DNA from: Streptosporangium sp. NBC_01755
Lineage (GTDB): Bacteria; Actinomycetota; Actinomycetes; Streptosporangiales; Streptosporangiaceae
Direction of reading: 5' to 3'
DNA length: 64,000 nucleotides
Assembly: GCF_035917995.1 (NCBI RefSeq)
Contig: NZ_CP109131.1
Coordinates: 1,116,001 to 1,180,000, forward strand
Part shown: positions 47,376-56,392 of the stretch, piece after piece
Layout of the letters: each line of letters begins with the position of its first letter
Numbering within the stretch: the stretch's first letter is position 1
The notes under the pieces: generated by a model
Databases searched by the model: none
What the model saw: the letters and a program-made list of their open reading frames with translations, nothing else
Told to the model about the DNA's origin: nothing
Position numbers and translations under genes: made by a program

Positions 47376-49739
47376 TCACTTTCCGGAGAGTTCGTCCACG
47401 GCGGCGCGCAGGTCGATGCTGGTGATGGTGGTCAGATCGGCCGCGGTGGCGGTGGCACCGCCCAGGGCGGCCAGGCGGACGTCCCTGCGCATCGCCGCGC
47501 GCTCGAAGAGCGAGCGCGCGAACCTGCCGTTGCCCAGACCGTCGATCAGACCCTCGTCGCAGACCCAGGTGAAGACCTCGGCCAGGTCACGCCGGGCGTC
47601 GTCGTCGAACCTGTCGCCCGAGGAGTCGGCGAGCAGCACCGCGATCTCGGTGAGCTCCTCGGAGGAGTACGAGGGAAACCGCACCCGCTGGCTGAACCTG
47701 CTGCCCAGGCCGGGGTTGGACGACAGGAAGGCGTCCATCTCCCGCTCGTATCCGGCCAGGACGATCACCAGCCGGCCGCGGTCGTCCTCGGCCCGCTTGA
47801 GCAGCGTCTGCACGGCCTCGGTGCCGAAGGCGTCACCCCCGCTGTAGCCGGAGTTGACCAGGCCGTAGGCCTCGTCGACGAACAGCACCCCGCCGAGCGC
47901 CCGGTCGACCAGCTCGTTCGTCTTGATCGCGGTGGCGCCGAGGTGCTGGCCGACCAGGTCGGCCCGCTGGGCCTCCACCACGTCCGGTTGGGCGAGCAGG
48001 CCGAGCGCGGCGAAGACACGGCCCAGGATGCGTGCCACCGTGGTCTTTCCGGTACCCGGCGGCCCGGCGAAGACGAAGTGCCGCATCTGCGTCGGGGTCG
48101 GCAGTCCCCGCTCCTGGCGCATCTTGGCCACTCTGAGTTGCGCGGCGATCGCGTGCACCTGCCGTTTGACCGGCTCGAGACCCGCCATACGGTCGAGGTC
48201 TGCCAGCGCCTCCTCAAGAGTGGGCGTGGCCTGGTAGCCCCGGTAGCGGGCGGTGAGCTCGTCAAAGGCCTTGACGACGTCGCCCGGGACCGTGGTGACC
48301 AGGTCCTCGGTGGTGGGCGCGCCGCCCGCCCCCACCACGCGCACGTCCCTCGCCTGCGCGGCGGCCTCCACGAGGCTGCGGACGAACCGGGCGTTGCCCA
48401 GGTCGTCGACTATCGCGCGCCGGTGGATGTCCTCGAATCGGGCGAGCAGCGCGGGCACGGCCTCCGGCGACATCCGGTCGCCCCGGCGCCGCTGCAGCAG
48501 CTCGGTGATCTGGAGCAGCTCGTCGGGGGCGTAGCTGGGGAAGCGGACCCGGCTTGCGAACCGGCTGGACAGGCCGGGGTTGGACGACAGGAAGGTGGCC
48601 ATCTCCTTCTCGTATCCGGCCAGGATGACGACCAGCCGGTCGCGGTCGTCCTCGGCCCGCTTGAGCAGCGTCTGCACGGCCTCCGCGCCGAACCTGTCCG
48701 GCTGGCCGTCACCGGAGTTGATCAGGCTGTACGCCTCGTCGACGAACAGCACGCCGCCGAGCGCCCGGTCGACCAGCTCGTTCGTCTTGATCGCGGTGGC
48801 GCCGAGAAACTCCCCCACCAGGTCGGCCCGCTGGGCCTCGACCACGTAGGGGGTCTCCAGCAGGCCGAAGGCATAGAAGATCTTCGCGACGGTCCTGGCC
48901 ACACTGGTCTTGCCGGTGCCCGGGGGGCCGACGAACACGAAGTGCCGCATCGGCGGCTCGGTGGAGTATCCGGCCTCCCTGCGCAGCCTGGCCGCCTCGA
49001 TCGAGGCGGCGATCGAGCGCACCTGCTCCTTCACCGGGGCCAGGCCGATCATGGCGTCCAGCTCTCCGAGCGCCTCCTCCACCGAGATGGGCGGCGGCGC
49101 GTCCCGCTCGCCGGTCGCGGCGGCGGGAGCGGGCGCCCCGCCCCCGCGGCCCCTGAGCCCGGCCTGGCCACGCTCCTCCGCCGCCAGCGCCACTCGCACC
49201 CGGCGGGCCTGGAGGAACCGCTGGACGAGCACCCCGGCCGCCACGGCGTACGCGGCCCAGATGGCGACGGCGGGCACGAACCCGGTGATGACCACGCCGA
49301 GCAGGACGGCCACCAGTCCGGCGGGCACCAGCGCCATGGCCGTGCTCACCCACGGGGGAACCCAGCGGATGAGGTGGGCCACGCCGGCCACCACAGGGGC
49401 GAGGATCATCAGCGCCGTCGGGATCGGCGAGTTCCAGCCGGACGCGCCCTGGAAGATCATCAGAACCGCCAGCCAGGCGAGCACCACGAGCAGGGTGGCG
49501 GCGGCGCGGGGAAAGCTCAGGGTCAGCGCCGCGAAGCCGAGCAGCGTCAGCGTGACGAAGAACGTGTTGAGCGCCGGCCAGCCGAGCCCGAACGCCAGCA
49601 CGACCGCTCCGACCAGCACCGCGACGTAGATCAGTCTGCGCAGAGGCGGCGAGAGCCGGAAGTAGCCCAGCCGCACCCGCTCGAACAGATCCCGTGCGGC
49701 CGCGCGCCCCGCCGGCCGGGCCCTGCTGGATTCCCGCAT
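47376..49739 (-). CDS. Membrane-anchored protein with two CbbX/EccA-like AAA+ ATPase modules
   Basis: The 787-residue protein starts with ~5 hydrophobic helices (residues ~35-175) and then carries two similar AAA+ modules. Walker A GPPGTGKT has Lys277 and Lys565, and Walker B LFVDEAY lies at ~332-338 and ~620-626. Both modules have sensor-type NPGL.SRF. Modules of this CbbX/SpoVK type are usually single and soluble in Rubisco activases and ESX EccA; a tandem with a membrane anchor suggests a remodelling motor at the membrane. No ESX/type VII genes are adjacent. The ATG at 49739 follows GGAGGC. The two modules are very similar in DNA too. Confidence 0.85.
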   Translation of the reverse strand: MRESSRARPAGRAAARDLFERVRLGYFRLSPPLRRLIYVAVLVGAVVLAFGLGWPALNTFFVTLTLLGFAALTLSFPRAAATLLVVLAWLAVLMIFQGASGWNSPIPTALMILAPVVAGVAHLIRWVPPWVSTAMALVPAGLVAVLLGVVITGFVPAVAIWAAYAVAAGVLVQRFLQARRVRVALAAEERGQAGLRGRGGGAPAPAAATGERDAPPPISVEEALGELDAMIGLAPVKEQVRSIAASIEAARLRREAGYSTEPPMRHFVFVGPPGTGKTSVARTVAKIFYAFGLLETPYVVEAQRADLVGEFLGATAIKTNELVDRALGGVLFVDEAYSLINSGDGQPDRFGAEAVQTLLKRAEDDRDRLVVILAGYEKEMATFLSSNPGLSSRFASRVRFPSYAPDELLQITELLQRRRGDRMSPEAVPALLARFEDIHRRAIVDDLGNARFVRSLVEAAAQARDVRVVGAGGAPTTEDLVTTVPGDVVKAFDELTARYRGYQATPTLEEALADLDRMAGLEPVKRQVHAIAAQLRVAKMRQERGLPTPTQMRHFVFAGPPGTGKTTVARILGRVFAALGLLAQPDVVEAQRADLVGQHLGATAIKTNELVDRALGGVLFVDEAYGLVNSGYSGGDAFGTEAVQTLLKRAEDDRGRLVIVLAGYEREMDAFLSSNPGLGSRFSQRVRFPSYSSEELTEIAVLLADSSGDRFDDDARRDLAEVFTWVCDEGLIDGLGNGRFARSLFERAAMRRDVRLAALGGATATAADLTTITSIDLRAAVDELSGK
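47871..47942. repeat. Intragenic repeat, copy 1 (second AAA+ module)
   Basis: This 72-bp segment encodes NELVDRALGGVLFVDEA (minus strand) and matches 48735-48806 with one mismatch. The offset is 864 bp (288 codons), the distance between the two AAA+ modules. Confidence 0.8.
48735..48806. repeat. Intragenic repeat, copy 2 (first AAA+ module)
   Basis: Partner of the repeat at 47871-47942. Near-identity at silent positions points to recent duplication or gene conversion between the two modules. Confidence 0.8.
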
Positions 49740-49881
49740 CACGCCTCCCCGGTCCGCCCCCGGTTATATCGCACCGGGGGGACGTTTGCGCGTGCCTGAG
49801 CGTCGCGCCACGCCGTCGCGCGGGCACGATCAGATATGTGGACGAGAATGGATGAATCCACGTTCGAGGTAGCTAGCTCCG

Positions 49882-49898
49882 ACCGGTGCCGCACCGGT
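49882..49898. terminator. ACCGGTG-CCG-CACCGGT hairpin
   Basis: A perfect 7-bp inverted repeat with a 3-base loop lies 42 bp downstream of the TPR gene stop and about 140 bp upstream of the AAA+ gene start. It could end the TPR transcript or be an operator for the AAA+ gene. Confidence 0.35.
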
Positions 49899-49939
49899 GG
49901 CCACACCCTTCCCTGTGCCGCCTGCGCCCGTGACTCGCG

Positions 49940-50272
49940 TCAGCGGCCCGGCACCCTGCGCAGTGCCGCCCCCAGGCGCATCCGCGCGGCCCAGGAGCCC
50001 GGCGCGAGGCGTACGGCCTCCTCGGCGGCGGCCACCGCCTCCGCGTCGCGGCCGAGCCGCTCGAACGCGAGGCTGGCGAGGCGGTATCCCCAGTCGGCCC
50101 CCGACTCGGATCGGGGGTCGAGGTCCAGCGCCCTGCGGGCGGCCTCCAGCGCGGCCTCGGGATGGTCACTGTTCAGCCATGCGGCGGCCACGGCACACCA
50201 CTGCCGAGGGGCTGCGGGGTCTCGGGGCGGCGGCACCGGGGCGGGATCGTGCCCGCCGGACCCGGTCACCAC
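49940..50272 (-). CDS. Small TPR-repeat protein
   Basis: The 110-residue protein has two or three TPR helices: RQWCAVAAAWLNSDHPEAAL, EAARRALDLDPRSESGADWG and DAEAVAAAEEAVRLAPGSWA. The NPxxAxAL-like spacing and LDPRS/LAPGS turns support TPR. A GTG start is used (two adjacent GTG codons), with no clear ribosome site, so the N-terminus is uncertain. It is on the same strand as the AAA+ gene, ~200 bp upstream of it. Its role is probably protein-protein contact. Confidence 0.6.
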   Translation of the reverse strand: MVTGSGGHDPAPVPPPRDPAAPRQWCAVAAAWLNSDHPEAALEAARRALDLDPRSESGADWGYRLASLAFERLGRDAEAVAAAEEAVRLAPGSWAARMRLGAALRRVPGR

Positions 50273-50361
50273 GGCGGCTCACGGGCCTCACGCTGACTCC
50301 CCACGACCGCCATGGTCCGCGGGAGATCACCATTTGCCTAGATAGCGGTATATGCCTGTAT

Positions 50362-50373
50362 CTCTCTAGAGAG
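50362..50373. promoter_or_regulatory. CTCTCTAGAGAG palindrome upstream of the MFS gene
   Basis: A perfect 12-bp palindrome lies in the 262-bp gap between divergent TPR and MFS genes. The segment around it is AT-richer than average (TAGATAGCGGTATATG). It may be a repressor site for the exporter. Confidence 0.3.
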
Positions 50374-50534
50374 GTCACTCACAGTGTCGCCGAAAACACG
50401 GCTTGCCGACCGACCGCAAGCCGCAAGGTACACATATCCATGTAAATCCATCATCGAATGCCACCCCGCGCACCGCCGCACTTCGCCTAGGCTGCGACGT
50501 ATGTTCGTCCAGGCTGACAATTCCTGAGCGGCCC

Positions 50535-52094
50535 ATGACCACCATCATGGCCAAAGCCAGGGGTGGGGACGGCGGCCCACGGGCACCCGGGGCCAGCCGG
50601 TGGTCGATCCTCGTCCTGCTCTGCTTCAGCCTGTTGCTGATCGCGGTGGACGCCACGGTGCTGCACATCGCGGTACCCACGCTGACGGCGGCCCTGGAGC
50701 CGACCTCCGTGCAGCTGCTGTGGATCATCGACGTCTACTCGCTGGTGGTCGCGCCGCTGCTGCTCACCTTCGGCACGCTCGGTGACCGCTACGGGCGCAA
50801 ACGGCTGGTGCTGGCCGGGTACCTGGTCTTCGGCGTCGCCTCGGCGGCTGCCGCTTTCGCCCCGACCCCGCTCACGCTGATCGCGGCGCGCGCGCTGCTC
50901 GGCGTCGGCGGAGCCATGATCATGCCGGCCACCCTCTCCATCATCCGGCAGGTCTTCACGGACCGGCGCGAGCGAGCGGTCGCGCTGGGTGTGTGGAGCG
51001 CGGTGGCGGCGGCCGGGGCCGCGGTCGGCCCGCTCGTCGGCGGGCTGCTCATCGAGCACTTCTGGTGGGGCGCCGTCTTCCTGATCAACGTCCCCATCCT
51101 GATGTTCCTGCTGCCCGCAGCCATCAGACTCCTTCCCGAGTCCCGAAGGCGCACCGACCGGCCGTGGGACGCGCTCAGCGCGCTGCTGTCGGTGCTGGGC
51201 ATCCTCGGGGTGGCCTTCGGCCTGAAGGAGACGGGAGCCGGGCATCTCGGCGGGGTGGCGGTCCTGGTGTTCGGGATCTGGATGCTGGTGTGGTTCGTAC
51301 GCAGGCAGCGGCGGCTGACCTTCCCCCTGATCGACCTGGGCCTGTTCAGACGGCGGGCGTTCTGCGCCGGGGTGGGCTGTGTGCTGCTGACGGTCTTCGC
51401 CCTGGTCGGGCTGGAGCTCATGCTCGCCCAGTACCTCCAGCTGGTCCTCGGCGACAGCCCGCTCGGGGCGGCCGTACGGATGCTCCCACTCATGATCGCC
51501 TCGGTCGCGGGCGGTCTGGCCGGGGCTCGGCTACTGCACTGGTTCGGCCTGCGCATCACGATGAGCGGCGGGCTGGCGCTGACCGCCCTGTCCCTCGCCC
51601 CCACCCTGGCCTGGGGCACCGAGGGACATCCGATGGCCCTGACGTTCTGCTTCATCGGCATCGGCTTCGGCATCCAGGTCACCCTGCTGGCCGCCTCCGA
51701 CACGATCATGTCGGCCACTCCGGAGTCACGCGCGGGCGGCGCCGCCGCGATCGAGGAGACCGCCTACGAGCTGGGCGCCGGGCTCGGGGTCGCGGTGCTC
51801 GGCACGATCACCACGGTGGTGTACGCCCCCTCGCTGGCCCCGGTCCCCGGCGTCGCCCCCGAGACGATGCACCAGGCCCGCCAGTCACTCGCCTCCGCCG
51901 CGCACATGGCGCGGGAGATCGGCGGCGGCGTCGGGGAGACGCTGCTCGCCTCGGCCCGCGTCGCGTTCGTCTCGGGCCTGCACTCGACGATCCTGGTGAG
52001 CGTGCTCCTGCTCGGATCCACCGCGCTGGCCGTGATGCTCCTGGTGCCCCGCCGTTCCGACAGTTCCGACAGAGAGGAGAGTGACTCCCAGTGA
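50535..52094 (+). CDS. MFS drug-efflux transporter, DHA2 (EmrB/QacA) type
   Basis: The ~519-residue protein has 14 predicted membrane helices, beginning WSILVLLCFSLLLIAVDATV. The DHA2 motifs are VDATVLHIAVPTLTAAL, WIIDVYSLVVAPLLLTFGTL and motif A GDRYGRKR. The loop after helix 6 (PESRRRTDRPWD) and the later helices fit QacA-like proton antiporters. ATG 50535 or 50547 are possible starts, and no strong ribosome site is present. Drug or metabolite export is inferred from family only. No biosynthetic cluster surrounds it. Confidence 0.87.
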   Translation: MTTIMAKARGGDGGPRAPGASRWSILVLLCFSLLLIAVDATVLHIAVPTLTAALEPTSVQLLWIIDVYSLVVAPLLLTFGTLGDRYGRKRLVLAGYLVFGVASAAAAFAPTPLTLIAARALLGVGGAMIMPATLSIIRQVFTDRRERAVALGVWSAVAAAGAAVGPLVGGLLIEHFWWGAVFLINVPILMFLLPAAIRLLPESRRRTDRPWDALSALLSVLGILGVAFGLKETGAGHLGGVAVLVFGIWMLVWFVRRQRRLTFPLIDLGLFRRRAFCAGVGCVLLTVFALVGLELMLAQYLQLVLGDSPLGAAVRMLPLMIASVAGGLAGARLLHWFGLRITMSGGLALTALSLAPTLAWGTEGHPMALTFCFIGIGFGIQVTLLAASDTIMSATPESRAGGAAAIEETAYELGAGLGVAVLGTITTVVYAPSLAPVPGVAPETMHQARQSLASAAHMAREIGGGVGETLLASARVAFVSGLHSTILVSVLLLGSTALAVMLLVPRRSDSSDREESDSQ

Positions 52095-52173
52095 AGGGTT
52101 TGGAAGTCCCTCGCTCGGTCATCTATCGGTCAAGCCTGGGCAGGAACGGTGAATCTAACCAGAATGAGGAACC

Positions 52174-52941
52174 GTGCGACGAACCCTCCATGATCTCGCC
52201 TCCCTGGCCGCCAGGCTGGGGGTGGGCGGGATCTTCTTCGCCAACGGCTGGCACAAGCTCGAAGCGGGCCTGACCGCCACCGCCGGGCAGTTCACGACCT
52301 TGGGTGCACCCGCGCCAGGCGTGTGGGCCGCCACCACCATGCTGACGGAGCTCATCGGCGGCGCGCTGCTGGTGGCCGGTCTCGCCGTATCCGCGTGCGG
52401 ACTGCTGCTGTTCGCCGAGGCCCTAGCCGTGTTCGTGCTGGCCAGCGGTGAGACGGGCCTGCCGCTAACCGGGGGCGACGTCAAGCTGATCGTGGCGCTC
52501 GGGGCCGCCTCCATACTGCTCGCGGTCGGCGGCGCGGGCCGCCTGTCGGTCGACCACATGGTGGTGATCAAGCGCCGTGAGGCCGAGGCCGCCGAGGACT
52601 TCGCCGCCGAGACCGAGGCCGACGACGTCATCGCCGCGCTGCGCGAGCCGGAGACCCCCTCGGCGCCCGCCCTGCCCGCCGCCGGGAAGAAGCCCGCCGA
52701 TACCGACAAGCCCGCTCCGACCGCCGCCGAGAGCACCGTCGACACCGCGGAGTTCCCCGCCGCACCCCGTCCGCGCACGCGCACCCGCAAGCCCTCCTCC
52801 GGTACCGCGCCCTCCGCACCCTCCGTGCCGCCCGCGCCCTCCGCACCCTCCGCGCCGCCCGCACCCTCCGCGCCGCCCGCACCCGGCAAGGCCGGTGACA
52901 CCCTCGTGGCCGGCCGGAAGGACGCCCCGTCCGAAAGCTGA
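52174..52941 (+). CDS. DoxX-like membrane protein with Pro/Ala-rich tail
   Basis: The 255-residue protein has four transmembrane helices in its first ~130 residues. The DoxX features are FFANGWHKLEAGL, TTMLTELIGGALLVAG and GGDVKLIVALGAASILLAVG. A 120-residue cytoplasmic tail follows: acidic first, then a repeating PAPSAPSAPPAPSAPP segment at ~215-240. The GTG start follows GAGGA. It comes 79 bp after the MFS stop. The low-complexity tail is likely disordered and is the unusual part. DoxX proteins are often linked to redox balance, but no such role is shown here. Confidence 0.8.
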   Translation: MRRTLHDLASLAARLGVGGIFFANGWHKLEAGLTATAGQFTTLGAPAPGVWAATTMLTELIGGALLVAGLAVSACGLLLFAEALAVFVLASGETGLPLTGGDVKLIVALGAASILLAVGGAGRLSVDHMVVIKRREAEAAEDFAAETEADDVIAALREPETPSAPALPAAGKKPADTDKPAPTAAESTVDTAEFPAAPRPRTRTRKPSSGTAPSAPSVPPAPSAPSAPPAPSAPPAPGKAGDTLVAGRKDAPSES

Positions 52942-53161
52942 GCCCCCTGGACGGTACGGCCCACGATGAGCGGTGCGGCCCTTTGATCACTTCGGCGCCG
53001 CCGTCTCCTCTCCTGCGACGCTCACGGCTCCCGCAGGCGGCGCGAAACGCAGGTCACGGGGCGACTCACGGGGCGACGCCCTCGACGCCGTCCTGCGTAG
53101 GCCGCCCTGACGGCTGGGAAGGGCTGCCCGCCCCTCACCTTCGCGACGGGTGCGGCGTGCT

Positions 53162-54565
53162 TCAAAGCTCGAAGCGGGCCACCCGGCGGAGTTTGTTCAT
53201 GGCGTCCAGGGCGGCGACCTTGTAGGACTCGGCCAGGGTGGGGTAGTTGAAGACGGCGTCGACCAGGTAGTCGATGGTGCCGCCGCAGCCCATGACCGCC
53301 TGGCCGATGTGGAGCAGTTCGGTGGCGCCGGTGCCGAAGACGTGCACGCCGAGCAGGGCGCGGGTCTCCGGGGAGACCAGGAGTTTGAGCATGCCGTAGG
53401 TGTCGCCGATGATCTGGCCTCTGGCCAGCTCGCGGTAGCGGGAGATGCCGACCTCGAAGGGGACGTGGGAGGCGGTCAGCCCGTCCTCGGTGTGGCCGAT
53501 GAAGCTGATCTCGGGGATGGTGTAGATGCCGATCGGCTGCAGGTGGTGGATGCCGCGCAGCGGTTCCCCGCAGGCGTGGTGGGCGGCGATCCGGCCCTGC
53601 TCCATGGAGGTGGCCGCCAGGGAGGGGAAGCCGATGACGTCGCCGACGGCGTAGATGTGCGGCACTGTGGTGCGGTAGTGCTCGTCGACCTGGATACGGC
53701 CTCGGGCGTCGGCGGCCAGCTCCGCGCTCTCCAGGGCGAGCTCGTCGGTCATGCCATGGCGGCCGGCCGAGTACATCACCGTCTCGGCGGGGATCCTCTT
53801 GCCGCTCTCCAGCACGGTCAGCGCCCCCCTGGAGCGGCGCTCCACCGCGGCGACGGTCTCACCGAAGCGGAAGGTCACCGCCAGGTCGCGCAGGTGGTAC
53901 TTGAGCGCCTCGACGATCTCCAGGTCGCAGAAGTCGAGCATCCGGTCGCGACGCTCCACCACTGTCACCTTGGTGCCCAGTGCGGCGAACATCGAGGCGT
54001 ACTCGATGCCGATCACCCCGGCCCCGACGACCACCATGGAGTCGGGGATGTCCTGCAGCTTCAGGATGCCGTCCGAGTCGATGATGGTGTGGTCGTCGAA
54101 CTCCACGGTGTCGGGGCGGGCCGGCCGGGTGCCCGTGGCGATAATGACCTTGTCGGCGGTGACCTTGGTCTCGTGGCCGTGCTCGTCGACGACGCCGACC
54201 GTGTGCGGGTCGACGAAGTGGCCCATCCCGCTGAGCACCGCCACGTGGTTGCGCGACAGCTGGCTGCGGATCACGTCGATCTCCCGGCCGATCACGTGCT
54301 GGGTGCGGATGCCCAGGTCGGCCGCGGTGATCTCGTCCTTCACCCGGTAACTCTGGCCGTACATGCCACGCTGGTTGAGGCCGGTCAGGTGCAGGACGGC
54401 CTCACGCAGCGTCTTGGAGGGGATGGTGCCGGTGTTGATGCACACTCCGCCGAGCATGTTGCGCCGCTCGACGAGCGCGACGCGCCGTTCGAGTTTCGCG
54501 GCGGCGATCGCGGCCTTCTGCCCACCTGGCCCGGAACCAAGAACAAGGACATCAAAATCCCACAT
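53162..54565 (-). CDS. sthA: Soluble pyridine nucleotide transhydrogenase (Si-specific)
   Basis: The 467-residue flavoprotein moves hydride between NADH and NADP+ in the cytoplasm. FAD-binding [10 protein letters not shown] lies at the N-terminus, NAD-binding [17 protein letters not shown] in the middle, and a dimerisation domain at the end ([28 protein letters not shown]). The redox disulfide of lipoamide dehydrogenases is absent: the site reads [14 protein letters not shown] with only one cysteine, as in SthA. No strong ribosome site precedes the ATG. It stands alone, convergent with the DoxX gene. Confidence 0.9.
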   Translation of the reverse strand: MWDFDVLVLGSGPGGQKAAIAAAKLERRVALVERRNMLGGVCINTGTIPSKTLREAVLHLTGLNQRGMYGQSYRVKDEITAADLGIRTQHVIGREIDVIRSQLSRNHVAVLSGMGHFVDPHTVGVVDEHGHETKVTADKVIIATGTRPARPDTVEFDDHTIIDSDGILKLQDIPDSMVVVGAGVIGIEYASMFAALGTKVTVVERRDRMLDFCDLEIVEALKYHLRDLAVTFRFGETVAAVERRSRGALTVLESGKRIPAETVMYSAGRHGMTDELALESAELAADARGRIQVDEHYRTTVPHIYAVGDVIGFPSLAATSMEQGRIAAHHACGEPLRGIHHLQPIGIYTIPEISFIGHTEDGLTASHVPFEVGISRYRELARGQIIGDTYGMLKLLVSPETRALLGVHVFGTGATELLHIGQAVMGCGGTIDYLVDAVFNYPTLAESYKVAALDAMNKLRRVARFEL

Positions 54566-54778
54566 AGGGATCAGTGTGAACGCATGAGGCGATCTCAGCC
54601 ATAGTCATTGCGGTCCGCACCATGGCGGTCTTGTTAATACCGCCTCACGCCGCCTCCGCCGGCTCCGCGCACCGGCACCCCGCCTCGTAGCGGGGCCCCA
54701 GGCGCCTCGCCCTCCGGCTGATCCGCACCGCCTCCGATGTCACACGGCCCCACGCCGCCGCCCCGCGTCGTTACCGCC

Positions 54779-55024
54779 CTACACCGTCGCCCCCACATGG
54801 TCCACTATCGCGGTCGCGCCCTCCTGGCGTGCGCAGTTGGCGCAGCAGAACCAGCGCCTGCCCGCCTCGACGCCGTGTCCGACGATGCGGACCTCGCAGT
54901 GCTCGCAGATCGGCGCCAGCCGCTGGATCGCACACTCGAAGCTGTCGAAGATGTGCACCTTGCCCTGGGTATGCACCTCGAAGCTCATCTCATAGTCGTT
55001 ACCGCATGTTTCACACTTCGCCAT
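54779..55024 (-). CDS. Small cysteine-rich (zinc-binding) protein
   Basis: The 81-residue protein has paired cysteines: CETC (residues 4-7), CEHC at ~40-43 and CCANC at ~60-64, with His residues between. This is consistent with one or two zinc sites. A GGGGGG stretch precedes the ATG. It is like short actinobacterial proteins sometimes called metallothionein-like, but no function is assigned. It is downstream of the pseudokinase with a 57-bp gap on the same strand, so it may be in one transcript with the kinases. Confidence 0.65.
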   Translation of the reverse strand: MAKCETCGNDYEMSFEVHTQGKVHIFDSFECAIQRLAPICEHCEVRIVGHGVEAGRRWFCCANCARQEGATAIVDHVGATV

Positions 55025-55081
55025 GTTTCCCCCCGAAAACTCGCGGCATTTCCGGTGAAGTCCTACCCAGGTATTCGCCGG

Positions 55082-56356
55082 TCAGTCAATCCATCCCAGC
55101 GCGATCACTCCCGCGACCAGCGCGAACACCGCCGAGGCGGCCAGCAGCAAGGGGAGCAGCCGGGCGAACTTCTCACGCGCCACGAGCCGGGTGCGGTTGG
55201 CGTCGATCCACTCCCCCAGACGGGGCCAGGCGTAGGGCAGCGCCTGGTGGACCAGGCACACCCTGTCGCCCCGGTGCTCGACCAGCCCCGCGAAGCCGTG
55301 CAGGACGCCCTCGGACCCGGCGGGAGCCCTGGCCTCGCGGGCGACCGCCTGCCCGTCGGCACCGATGGCGACGAGTCTCAGGAACACCGCCGGCACACGC
55401 TCCCGGTCCGCCGGGTCCAGCGCGGCGAACGCCGACTCGGCCAGCGCGCCCAGCCCAGGATCGTCGCAGGCCGTGCGGACCCTGGCCGCCACCTCGGCAC
55501 CCGCCCGCAGCAGCGAGGCCGTCTCGAGCCCCGGCGCGTCCGTCCGGGGAGCGGCCGGCCCGGCGGCGATCAGTGCGAGCAGCAGGTCGCGGGCGGCGGG
55601 CCTGGCGCGGAGGTCCTTGGTGAGCGCGGCGGCGGCCAGGGTCCGCAGCGGGCAGGGCAGCGGGCTCAGGTCGGGATCGAGGGCGAGGATCCGATGCATC
55701 ACCGCGCCCAGGCTGCCCGCCGCGAACGGATCCGTGCCGCTCGCGGCGTACAGCACGATCCCGCCCCAGGCGAACACGTCGGCGGCGGGACCCACCTCGC
55801 CGCCGGTGAACACCTCGGGCGCCGTGTACGACGGCGCGCGTGGCCTGAGCCCGGTGGCGGTCAGCGAGGCTCTCAAGCCGGGACTCACCCCGAATCCGAC
55901 GATCCGGGGTCCGCTCCGGCCGAGGAACACGTTGTCGGGGGTGAGGTCGCGGTGAACGACCCCGACGTCGTGGAGGGCGGTCAGCGCGACGGCGATCGCC
56001 GTCGCGAGGGCGTGCAGGTCGTCACCACCGAAGATCCGGCCGGCCCCGCGCAGGCTGGGGCCCTCGACGTACTCGCTGACGATGTACGGCCTGGGCCCGG
56101 CCAGATCGGCGTCCAGCACCCCCGCCGTACAGAACGAGGCCACCCGGCGCGCCGCGGCGGCCTCACGACCGAACCGCTCACGCACCTTGGGATCGCTCCC
56201 GGCGTCACCGTGCAACACCTTCACCGCGACACGCCTGCCGGCGGCGTCGTACGCCTCGTAGACCACACCCTGACCACCCGCGCCCAACCGCCCGGCCAGC
56301 CGGTAGCCGCCCAACCGCTGCGGATCACCCATGATCAGTTCCCGCGCCACTCTCAT
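55082..56356 (-). CDS. Degenerate Ser/Thr protein kinase (pseudokinase) with C-terminal membrane anchor
   Basis: The 424-residue protein shares its first ~110 residues with the next gene (MGDPQRLGGYRLAGRLG, glycine loop GAGGQG, Lys46 in VAVKVL). The catalytic loop is HRDLTPDN with Thr139 in place of Lys. The DFG aspartate is replaced: RIVGFGVSP has Gly154. HRD Asp137 and Asn142 remain. Loss of the metal-binding Asp should remove normal phosphotransfer, so it is a likely pseudokinase. Its C-terminus ends in one membrane helix (LLPLLLAASAVFALVAGVIA). Start uncertain: ATG 56356 or ATG 56332. It lies 36 bp after the full kinase on the same strand, so it may partner that kinase. Confidence 0.85.
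   Translation of the reverse strand: MRVARELIMGDPQRLGGYRLAGRLGAGGQGVVYEAYDAAGRRVAVKVLHGDAGSDPKVRERFGREAAAARRVASFCTAGVLDADLAGPRPYIVSEYVEGPSLRGAGRIFGGDDLHALATAIAVALTALHDVGVVHRDLTPDNVFLGRSGPRIVGFGVSPGLRASLTATGLRPRAPSYTAPEVFTGGEVGPAADVFAWGGIVLYAASGTDPFAAGSLGAVMHRILALDPDLSPLPCPLRTLAAAALTKDLRARPAARDLLLALIAAGPAAPRTDAPGLETASLLRAGAEVAARVRTACDDPGLGALAESAFAALDPADRERVPAVFLRLVAIGADGQAVAREARAPAGSEGVLHGFAGLVEHRGDRVCLVHQALPYAWPRLGEWIDANRTRLVAREKFARLLPLLLAASAVFALVAGVIALGWID
56049..56330. repeat. N-lobe segment nearly identical to 59631-59912 (copy 1)
   Basis: About 282 bp coding the kinase N-lobe differ at only about 5 positions from 59631-59912 (offset 3582 bp). Homology drops sharply to either side. This fits recent duplication or gene conversion between the two kinases. 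Confidence 0.85.
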
Positions 56357-56392
56357 GCGGTGTTTGATGCGACTCCTGGAGAAAAAGTTTCT

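Noticed and set aside
46179..49799. A 1206-codon plus-strand frame
   Set aside because: It is antisense to the ABC permeases and the AAA+ gene, both of which have clear motifs on the minus strand.
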